A stretch of DNA of 8,409 bases, taken from Candidatus Moraniibacteriota bacterium. Lineage in GTDB: Bacteria; Patescibacteriota; Minisyncoccia; Moranbacterales; UBA2206. The stretch's first letter is position 1. Each line of letters begins with the position of its first letter. The position numbers were made by a program, and so were the translations under genes. Of this stretch, positions 1-4,333 are shown in pieces. The notes beneath the pieces are model-generated. The model did not search any database. It was not told the DNA's origin and was given only the letters and a program-made list of their open reading frames with translations. The stretch is from contig DMXN01000002.1 in the NCBI GenBank assembly GCA_003482885.1, positions 23,767 to 32,175 on the forward strand. Reading direction: 5' to 3'.

Positions 1-669
1 ATGTATTCCCGCTTCGCGGAAAAAAAATATTGGCAAATCGTTTTGCTTAATTCCAATCAAATCGGCATTGGCGGATTCAAAGAAGCGGTTTTTGAAATTA
101 ACGGAGTTGGAGTCTACGGAAAAATGAAATATGAATCCGGCGTTCATCGCGTTCAACGAATTCCCGAAACGGAAAAAAACGGTCGTATTCATACTTCCAC
201 CGCCACTGTCGCCGTATTGCCCGAAGCGGAAGAATTCGATTTTAAAATCGAAGAAAAAGATATTCGCATTGACACTTTTTGCTCATCCGGTCCCGGCGGA
301 CAGTCGGTCAATACGACAAAATCCGCTGTGCGTATCACGCATATTCCGACTGGTCTGATTGTTTCCTGCCAAGATGAAAAATCGCAGTTGAAAAACAAAG
401 ACAAAGCCATGAAAGTTTTGCGTTCGCGGCTGGTCCAGCTGGAAGAAGAAAAAAGAGCCCAAAAATTGGGCGATCAAAGAAAATCTCAAATTGGCACCGG
501 CGATCGCAGCGAAAAAATCAGAACATACAACTTTCCGCAAGATCGCATTACGGATCATAGAATAAAACAAAATTGGAGCAACCTACCGTCGATCTTGGAT
601 GGAAATTTGGAGTCGCTGATTAGCGCTTTGCAGGAAGAAGACAGAAAACTTAAGATGCAAAAATCTTGA
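1..669 (+). CDS. prfA: Peptide chain release factor 1 (RF1), 5'-truncated at the window edge
   Basis: Cytoplasmic class I release factor that reads UAA and UAG in the ribosomal A site and triggers peptidyl-tRNA hydrolysis. The visible 222 residues cover domains 2-4. The codon-recognition tripeptide is Pro-Glu-Thr at residues 55-57, fitting the RF1 PxT rule, within HRVQRIPETEKNGRIHTS. The catalytic GGQ is at 99-101 in SSGPGGQSVNTT. The RF1-type segment GDRSEKIRTYNFPQDRITDHR follows at about 168-188. A full RF1 is about 355 residues, so roughly 130 N-terminal residues (domain 1) are missing. The in-frame ATG at base 1 aligns with an internal Met of the family (MYSR(F/Y)AE), so it is almost certainly not the true start. 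The gene ends in TGA, a codon RF1 does not read, which implies an RF2 elsewhere. prmC follows directly. Identification is very secure; only the 5' extent is uncertain. Confidence 0.96.
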   Translation: MYSRFAEKKYWQIVLLNSNQIGIGGFKEAVFEINGVGVYGKMKYESGVHRVQRIPETEKNGRIHTSTATVAVLPEAEEFDFKIEEKDIRIDTFCSSGPGGQSVNTTKSAVRITHIPTGLIVSCQDEKSQLKNKDKAMKVLRSRLVQLEEEKRAQKLGDQRKSQIGTGDRSEKIRTYNFPQDRITDHRIKQNWSNLPSILDGNLESLISALQEEDRKLKMQKS

Positions 670-670
670 G

Positions 671-685
671 AATTTACAATTTTCA
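671..685. repeat. Inverted copy of an AT-rich 15-mer (partner at 844-858)
   Basis: aatttacaattttca here is the exact reverse complement of tgaaaattgtaaatt at 844-858. This copy sits at the prfA/prmC junction, between the alternative prmC starts at 666 and 711. The unit resembles the AATTGAAAATTGTAAATT-type simple repeats I associate with CPR genomes; that link is from memory. Low complexity limits confidence that it is a true element. Confidence 0.5.
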
Positions 686-710
686 AACAACCGATTATTT
701 TTTGCAATCA

Positions 711-1604
711 ATGACTATTCATGACCTTTTTGCCAAATATTTTTCCAAACTTGACCGACTCGACCTCGAACTCATAAGCGCGCATATTATAAAAAAATCC
801 CGCGAGTTTGTTTTGGCGCATCCGGAATATGAGATTCCAAAATTGAAAATTGTAAATTGTAAATTAAAAATTGCTCGAAGAATGAACAACGAGCCTTTGG
901 CGTATATTTTAGGTCATAAAGAATTTTACAGATTGGATTTCAAGGTGAATAAGCATACGCTCATCCCCCGCCCCGAAACAGAATTATTAGTAGAGCTTGC
1001 GATGCAAGAAGTAAAAAGCATGAAAAAAGTAGCAAGTGTTGTTGATGTCGGAACGGGATCGGGAAATATAATCATTTCTCTCGCCAAAAACTTACAAAAT
1101 AAAAAGATAAAATATTTTGGCGTTGACATTTCAAAGAAAGCTTTACAAGTCGCGAAATATAACGCTAAAAAAAACAAAGTTAACAAAAAAATAAACTTTC
1201 TGCATGGAGATTTATTAAATAATAAAAAATTATTTAATAAAAAAACGAAAAAACAATTTAATAATTTAACAATTATTGCCAATTTACCATACCTTTCCAA
1301 AAAAAATTACGGCGAGACATTGCCGAATGTAAAAAACTACGAACCCAAGTCCGCGTTATACAGTTCAAAAAACGGATTGTGGCATTATGAAAAGCTATTG
1401 CAACAAATTAAAAATTTACATGCTTCTTATTCTCCTGCATTGCCGGCAGGCAGGTTGTTCCATACTTCTTGTTTTTTAGAATTCAGTCCTGAACAAAAAA
1501 ATAACCTAAAAGTTTTAATTAAAAAAATATTGCCCTCGGCGCAAATTGAATTTAAAAAAGATTTGGCGAAAAAATGGCGTGTTTGTACGATTAAATTGTC
1601 CTAG
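711..1604 (+). CDS. prmC: Release factor glutamine N5-methyltransferase PrmC (HemK family)
   Basis: SAM-dependent cytoplasmic enzyme that methylates the GGQ glutamine of RF1/RF2, encoded next to its substrate as in many bacteria. From the ATG at 711 it is 297 aa, close to the usual 280-300. Visible motifs: an N-terminal helical domain with KSREFVLAHPE; NEPLAYILGHKEFY at 61-74; RPETELL at 87-93; SAM-binding motif I VDVGTGSGN at 111-119; acidic motif FGVDIS at 136-141; catalytic-loop NLPY at 191-194. Most bacteria have NPPY here; the Pro-to-Leu change is notable. An in-frame TTG at 666 overlaps the prfA stop (TTGA) and would add 15 residues. I prefer 711 because MTIHDLFAKYF resembles the family N-terminus and the extra codons lie in repeat-like sequence. 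Neither start has a clear Shine-Dalgarno. Residues about 237-255 (YSPALPAGRLFHTS) look like a repeat-derived insertion before the conserved LEFSPEQ. Stop is TAG. Confidence 0.92.
   Translation: MTIHDLFAKYFSKLDRLDLELISAHIIKKSREFVLAHPEYEIPKLKIVNCKLKIARRMNNEPLAYILGHKEFYRLDFKVNKHTLIPRPETELLVELAMQEVKSMKKVASVVDVGTGSGNIIISLAKNLQNKKIKYFGVDISKKALQVAKYNAKKNKVNKKINFLHGDLLNNKKLFNKKTKKQFNNLTIIANLPYLSKKNYGETLPNVKNYEPKSALYSSKNGLWHYEKLLQQIKNLHASYSPALPAGRLFHTSCFLEFSPEQKNNLKVLIKKILPSAQIEFKKDLAKKWRVCTIKLS
841..873 (+). repeat. Tandem AATTG(A/T)AAATT-type repeat inside prmC
   Basis: A 33-base run of near-repeats of aattgaaaattgtaaatt lies in frame within prmC and encodes KLKIVNCKLKI. It contains the 15-mer matching, in inverse orientation, 671-685. 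The spacing between AHPE and ARRxxxEP still looks normal for PrmC, so the run seems to have replaced an ordinary segment rather than lengthened the protein. Confidence 0.5.
1434..1457. repeat. GC-rich palindromic repeat inside prmC
   Basis: cctgcattgccggcaggcag and the following bases form a GC-rich island in an AT-rich gene. CCTGC at 1434-1438 pairs with GCAGG at 1446-1450 or 1450-1454, and TGCCGGCA (1441-1448) is a perfect palindrome. It is translated as PALPAGRL in a place where PrmC normally has a short loop before the LE(F/I)xxxQ strand. CCGGCAGG and the trailing CAGGTTG recur at 5347-5357 inside the ATPase gene. Confidence 0.6.
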
Positions 1605-1623
1605 TGCAAAACCAAAATAACGC

Positions 1624-1659
1624 AAAACAAAAAACCGTATGTTAACGGTTTTTTGTTTT
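1624..1659. terminator. Bidirectional intrinsic terminator after prmC
   Basis: aaaacaaaaaaccgt (1624-1638) and acggttttttgtttt (1645-1659) are perfect 15-bp inverted repeats with a 6-nt loop. The short GC core is flanked by A and T runs on both strands, so it can end prmC transcription on the plus strand and the lysine-rich micro-ORF (stop at 1738) on the minus strand. Confidence 0.9.
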
Positions 1660-1694
1660 ATACATAGCGCTTCTTGTATAATATAAATTTCCAT

Positions 1695-1713
1695 CCAGAA
1701 ATTTATTTTCTGG
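1695..1713. other. Small stem-loop between the terminator and the micro-ORF
   Basis: ccagaaa (1695-1701) and tttctgg (1707-1713) form a 7-bp stem with a 5-nt loop, 25 nt beyond the stop codon of the minus-strand micro-ORF. There is no strong T run after it on either strand, so a terminator role is doubtful; it could be a 3' mRNA stabiliser or nothing. Confidence 0.35.
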
Positions 1714-1737
1714 GAAAAACATTGCTATATTAAAAGA

Positions 1738-1806
1738 CTATTTCTTTTTCTTTTTTGCAACTTTTTTCTTTGTAGCCTTTTTTGCAACTTTTTTCTTTGC
1801 AGCCAT
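1738..1806 (-). CDS. 22-residue lysine-rich basic peptide (candidate nucleoid/RNA-binding micro-protein)
   Basis: ATG at 1806-1804 and TAG at 1740-1738 enclose 22 codons. The product has 13 Lys, 5 Ala, 2 Val and 1 Thr besides the initiator Met, with no acidic residue. It holds two copies of KKKVAKK separated by AT, and ends in a run of lysines. The composition resembles the C-terminal tails of histone H1-like proteins, which bind nucleic acid without folding. Support for expression: a Shine-Dalgarno-like AAGGATGGTGA with GGTGA ending 6 nt before the ATG, a near-consensus promoter at 1929-1956, and a terminator downstream at 1624-1659. Both AAA and AAG and both GCT and GCA occur, so this is not a simple nucleotide run. 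It is too short for standard gene callers. A DNA-compaction or ribosome-associated role is inference only; I know no named family for it. Confidence 0.68.
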   Translation of the reverse strand: MAAKKKVAKKATKKKVAKKKKK

Positions 1807-1811
1807 TTTAT

Positions 1812-1826
1812 TTCACCATCCTTTCT
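1812..1826 (-). promoter_or_regulatory. Ribosome binding site of the lysine-rich micro-ORF
   Basis: On the minus strand this reads AGAAAGGATGGTGAA, ending 5 nt before the ATG. It differs by one base from AGAAAGGAAGGTGAA in front of the divergent gene at 2162. These are the only two strong Shine-Dalgarno sequences I see in the window, which argues that the micro-ORF is translated. Confidence 0.7.
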
Positions 1827-1883
1827 ATTTTTTTATTTTTTCGTAATATTTTTTAATGATTTTTTTTCGACCTTTTATTTTTC

Positions 1884-1919
1884 AAAAATTATTTTTTAAA
1901 TTTTTAGAAAATAATTTTT
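1884..1919. repeat. AT-only 12-bp inverted repeat in the micro-ORF leader
   Basis: aaaaattatttt (1884-1895) and aaaataattttt (1908-1919) are exact inverted repeats around a 12-nt spacer. They would lie in the 5' untranslated region of the micro-ORF, just downstream of its predicted start point (about 1922). A related perfect 16-bp palindrome, ttatttttaaaaataa, is at 2002-2017. Low complexity makes chance formation possible. Confidence 0.5.
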
Positions 1920-1928
1920 TATACTCGA

Positions 1929-1956
1929 ATTATACAGCATATATTTTTTTACGCAA
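1929..1956 (-). promoter_or_regulatory. Sigma70-type promoter for the lysine-rich micro-ORF
   Basis: On the minus strand, TTGCGT (1956-1951) and a perfect TATAAT (1934-1929) are separated by 16 nt. Transcription would start near 1922, giving a leader of about 115 nt that is almost entirely A and T. The DnaA box lies 20 bp upstream of the -35 element. Confidence 0.65.
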
Positions 1957-1975
1957 GAGCAAAAAAATAAAAAAG

Positions 1976-1984
1976 TTATCCACA
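1976..1984 (+). promoter_or_regulatory. Consensus DnaA box (TTATCCACA)
   Basis: A perfect match to the classical 9-mer bound by DnaA, set in the AT-rich divergent region. I found no second exact or close copy in the window on either strand. It could be a DnaA-regulated promoter site, one outlying box of an origin, or a chance match. Confidence 0.55.
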
Positions 1985-2001
1985 GTTGTTTTTTTGAAAT
2001 T

Positions 2002-2017
2002 TTATTTTTAAAAATAA
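2002..2017. repeat. 16-bp AT palindrome
   Basis: ttatttttaaaaataa is a perfect palindrome 18 bp from the DnaA box. It shares its right half with the 15-mer repeat aaaataattttttat (1908-1922 and 2011-2025). It may be an easily melted segment or a protein-binding site; composition alone could also produce it. Confidence 0.4.
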
Positions 2018-2062
2018 TTTTTTATGAAAAATATTAAAAACTAAACAATGAAAACTGTCCAG

Positions 2063-2090
2063 TTGACGGGTATTTCAGCTTTGCTAAAAT
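2063..2090 (+). promoter_or_regulatory. Extended -10 sigma70 promoter for the 2162 gene
   Basis: TTGACG (2063-2068) and TAAAAT (2085-2090) have a 16-nt spacer, and TG at 2082-2083 gives an extended -10 (TGCTAAAAT). The predicted start near 2097 leaves a leader of about 65 nt before the ATG at 2162. Confidence 0.72.
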
Positions 2091-2095
2091 TAAGT

Positions 2096-2138
2096 ATTAA
2101 TAAGCTTCAACGCAAGCACATTAAAAAATTAATAAGCT
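2096..2138 (+). repeat. 11-bp direct repeat at the transcription start region
   Basis: attaataagct occurs at 2096-2106 and 2128-2138, 32 bp start to start, about three helical turns. The first copy covers the predicted start point and the second lies in the leader upstream of the ribosome binding site. The placement fits a paired operator, but no regulator is identified. Confidence 0.5.
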
Positions 2139-2143
2139 AAATT

Positions 2144-2158
2144 AGAAAGGAAGGTGAA
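2144..2158 (+). promoter_or_regulatory. Strong ribosome binding site of the 2162 gene
   Basis: AGAAAGGAAGGTGAA lies 3 nt upstream of the ATG at 2162 and contains AAGG and GGTGA, matching most of the anti-Shine-Dalgarno complement. It fixes the start and nearly duplicates the leader of the divergent micro-ORF. Confidence 0.75.
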
Positions 2159-2161
2159 CAT

Positions 2162-2788
2162 ATGGAATTTAATCAAAATCAAGAAACAGAAAATGAGCAA
2201 AATGCGAATGAAGAATTTAATAACCCGACAATGCGGCAATGGTTTCAGGATAATCTCCGCGTGATAGTTAGTGTCTTTATTGTTATCATTATTGCGGCTG
2301 GAATTTATTCTTATTCCAACCGAACGCAGGTTCCCGAAGAAAAAGAACAAAATGAACAAAGCGATATCTTGAAAAATCTTGCGGGAGATGAGGAAAATTC
2401 TTCGGAAAAAATCATCCTAGAGGGACAAGATAGCATTAAAGCAGACAAACAAACGAACCAGATTTCTTCAACAACAACCAGCCAGGAAACTGAGCAATCA
2501 TTCATTGAAACAGCTGGCAAGGGAGATAGTCTTACCAGATTGGCTCGCAAAGCTTTAGCGGATTATTTGGAAAAAAATCCCGACTCTTCGCTCTCGCCGG
2601 AACATAAAATATACATTGAGGATTATTTGAGAAAAAATATTGCTTACCAAGAAAGAGTGTTCGTCGGAACGACAGTGGAATTTTCCAAAAGTCTGATTGG
2701 AGACGCCATTGGAAAATCCAAAAATCTCAATGAAAATCAAATTAAGAATTTGCACAAGTACGCGCTAAGAGTGCCCTCATTATCTTGA
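2162..2788 (+). CDS. Single-pass membrane protein with a LysM-like C-terminal domain
   Basis: A 208-aa protein. Residues 1-32 are hydrophilic and acidic (rich in N, Q, E). Residues 33-51 (VIVSVFIVIIIAAGIYSYS) are one strong transmembrane helix. Residues 52-116 are a low-complexity S/T/E/Q linker. Residues 117-208 are a folded-looking domain beginning TAGKGDSLTRLARKAL, which resembles the start of LysM peptidoglycan-binding domains (xGDSLxxIA), followed by KIYIEDYLRK and QIKNLHKYALRVPSL. A hydrophilic N-terminus ahead of the helix and no obvious cleavage site suggest an N-in anchor with the C-terminal part outside, possibly touching the cell wall. It has its own promoter and strong ribosome binding site and ends at a bidirectional terminator, so it is probably monocistronic. 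The LysM reading is moderate: the domain is longer than one LysM and the second half is not recognised. Stop is TGA. Confidence 0.82.
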   Translation: MEFNQNQETENEQNANEEFNNPTMRQWFQDNLRVIVSVFIVIIIAAGIYSYSNRTQVPEEKEQNEQSDILKNLAGDEENSSEKIILEGQDSIKADKQTNQISSTTTSQETEQSFIETAGKGDSLTRLARKALADYLEKNPDSSLSPEHKIYIEDYLRKNIAYQERVFVGTTVEFSKSLIGDAIGKSKNLNENQIKNLHKYALRVPSLS

Positions 2789-2855
2789 AAATTATAACGG
2801 TATAAAATAGAAATCTGCTGTTCTTTATAATAAAGTATATCATTACTTTTCTAAT

Positions 2856-2900
2856 AAAACACAAAACCCCTTTATTTTTGTAAACGGGGTTTTGTGTTTT
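2856..2900. terminator. Bidirectional intrinsic terminator overlapping the 3' end of the transferase gene
   Basis: aaaacacaaaacccc (2856-2870) and ggggttttgtgtttt (2886-2900) are perfect 15-bp inverted repeats, extended inside by ttta/taaa with one bulged base. T runs follow on both strands. It serves the plus-strand gene ending at 2788 and the minus-strand transferase gene. The right arm encodes residues 339-344 of that protein and its TAA stop (2872-2874) is in the loop. Confidence 0.92.
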
Positions 2901-3915
2901 TAAGTTGGATTATTCTTTTTTTTATCATCAGGCAAGCGAGAAACATAATTAAAACAGAGATCAATAAAGCGATGCCCTTGCCGAAAGCTTTTGTATTAAG
3001 CGCCACGAAAGAAATAATGATTGTTATTACATAATAATACAGCGCTATTTTTCTTTGCGACCATCCGATTTCCAATAATTTATGATGCAAATGATTTTTA
3101 TCCGCTTCGAAAATGGATTTTTTGTTTTTTATCCGCTCCCCAATCACCCAAATCAAATCCACGATGGGAATAGTCAAGACTAAACTGGCGGTAGCAATTT
3201 TGGTTCCGGAAAAAATCGCCAAAACCGCCACGGAAAAACCCAAAAACATCGCTCCCGATGTCCCCGCTAAAATACGCGCCGGATTAAAATTAAGCACTAA
3301 AAAACCCAGAATTGTCCCCATAAGAGCGCTGGCGATAATCGCCACCGGTGGCTGATTTACTTCCGGCCTGAAGCTCAAGAAAAATATTGTAGCGATAGAA
3401 ATCAAACTGATGCCTCCCGATAATCCATCCACTCCATCAACCCAATTGATTGCGTTTATCACAAAAACTACCCAAAAAACCACCAGCACCAGCGAAATTA
3501 AAACCGTATTTCCTAAATCCAAATTAATAATTCCGCCGGAAAAAAGATTGGTTATGCAATAAATTCTCACTCCAAAAATAAACACAAAAAAAGAAACCGC
3601 CATTTGAAAAAAAAGTTGTATCTTCCAAAAAAGTTCTTTAATATCATCCCAAACCCCTACTACTAAAAGAATAATAGACGCGATTAAAAAACCGGATAAT
3701 TCCGAAGTCATTACTAAATCTTTATTTAAAAGAACAGTCAAAACAAAGGCCAGCGTCATTATAATTCCTCCGATTCTAAAAACTTCTTTTTGATGAATAT
3801 GCCTTTTATCTTCGCGTTTCCGCCAACTAATTTTTTTCGCCAATGGGATGGCAATCATGGCAAAAAAAACAGTTAAAAAAAACGCTTCCAAAAATGGGTT
3901 GAGATATCTTGTCAT
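2872..3915 (-). CDS. Polyprenyl-phosphate sugar-1-phosphate transferase (glycosyltransferase family 4, WecA/TagO-like)
   Basis: A 347-aa multi-pass inner-membrane enzyme of the MraY/WecA/TagO superfamily. Such enzymes transfer a HexNAc-1-phosphate from a UDP-sugar to undecaprenyl phosphate, starting surface polysaccharide or teichoic-acid-like glycan synthesis. Visible motifs: HQKEVFRIGG (41-50), a variant of HxxPxPRxGG; DD at 90-91; NAINWVDGVDGLSGG (154-168), the signature NAxNxxDGxDGL; HLHHKLLEIG (275-284), the HxHH loop typical of WecA/TagO rather than MraY. About ten hydrophobic segments are visible. The usual GDxGSxxLGF motif reads GTSGAMFLGF (218-227), so the conserved Asp is Thr. The gene is last in a three-gene operon, 6 nt after its neighbour. 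The start has only a weak A-rich GAAAAGAA upstream. The family is certain; the sugar and glycan are unknown. Confidence 0.92.
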   Translation of the reverse strand: MTRYLNPFLEAFFLTVFFAMIAIPLAKKISWRKREDKRHIHQKEVFRIGGIIMTLAFVLTVLLNKDLVMTSELSGFLIASIILLVVGVWDDIKELFWKIQLFFQMAVSFFVFIFGVRIYCITNLFSGGIINLDLGNTVLISLVLVVFWVVFVINAINWVDGVDGLSGGISLISIATIFFLSFRPEVNQPPVAIIASALMGTILGFLVLNFNPARILAGTSGAMFLGFSVAVLAIFSGTKIATASLVLTIPIVDLIWVIGERIKNKKSIFEADKNHLHHKLLEIGWSQRKIALYYYVITIIISFVALNTKAFGKGIALLISVLIMFLACLMIKKRIIQLKNTKPRLQK

Positions 3916-3921
3916 TTCTTT

Positions 3922-4332
3922 TCAATAATTGATAATAATAACACTGATAATGGAAATAAGCAAGATTAGTTGCGCCATTAGAGCCGTCATTAAAATCAAA
4001 TACGCAGCAATTCGTTCCTTGCGCGCGTAAAAATAAAAAGCGGTCAAAAAGTTAATCGCCAGTAAAATCAATCCGATGAACGGCAGAAAGAAAGCTTCTT
4101 TAGGTAAGCCCCGCCAATCTACTCCAAAATAAACATTGTAATGCAAAATTATAAAATTCTCTCCTGATCGCAAAAAAAACCTCAGTACCAGCCAGTCGAT
4201 TAAATTGACAAGCGCGCTGAAAAAAACCAGCCGCCGAACAATTCGGCTTTGAAAGTACGGCATACCCAAAAAAAGCTTGATTGTTTTATTCAAGCTTTCG
4301 GATAAAAAAAATTTAAATTTGCCAATAACCAT
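3922..4332 (-). CDS. Three-helix membrane protein of unknown function
   Basis: A 136-aa hydrophobic protein with predicted transmembrane helices at about residues 35-54, 82-101 and 108-133. Between helices 1 and 2 lies a hydrophilic loop with LHYNVYFGVDW (63-73), a motif I associate with small membrane proteins of Parcubacteria, though no function is known to me. The basic segments at the N-terminus and at 103-107 (ARKER) suggest positive-inside placement. It is sandwiched between a winged-helix protein (1-nt gap) and the sugar-phosphate transferase (6-nt gap), so all three are surely co-transcribed and possibly translationally coupled. It might assist the membrane glycosyltransferase; that is inference from position only. 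Stop is TGA. Confidence 0.85.
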   Translation of the reverse strand: MVIGKFKFFLSESLNKTIKLFLGMPYFQSRIVRRLVFFSALVNLIDWLVLRFFLRSGENFIILHYNVYFGVDWRGLPKEAFFLPFIGLILLAINFLTAFYFYARKERIAAYLILMTALMAQLILLISIISVIIINY

Positions 4333-4333
4333 C

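Larger units (their letters stand above)
1807..2161. other. AT-rich divergent intergenic region with promoters, DnaA box and AT inverted repeats
   Basis: This 355-bp stretch separates the minus-strand micro-ORF from the plus-strand gene at 2162. It is the most AT-rich part of the window and has long A and T tracts. It contains a minus-strand promoter, one consensus DnaA box, two AT inverted repeats, a 15-mer aaaataattttttat present at 1908-1922 and 2011-2025 on either side of the DnaA box, a plus-strand promoter and an 11-bp direct repeat. I see no tRNA, riboswitch or other coding sequence in it. Confidence 0.7.

Noticed and set aside
283..570. Minus-strand reading frame opposite prfA
   Set aside because: Shadow of a strongly conserved gene; no ribosome binding site or recognisable motif.
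1653..1682. Plus-strand promoter TTGTTT-N18-TATAAT after the prmC terminator
   Set aside because: It overlaps the terminator arm and points into the antisense strand of the micro-ORF with no plus-strand gene for 480 nt; a weak match in AT-rich DNA.
1976..1984. Firm call of a replication origin
   Set aside because: Only one DnaA box and no dnaA, dnaN or other origin-linked genes are in view; kept as a possibility only.
2162..2320. Cleavable signal peptide on the 208-aa protein
   Set aside because: 32 hydrophilic, acidic residues precede the hydrophobic helix and no clear cleavage site follows, so an N-terminal anchor fits better.
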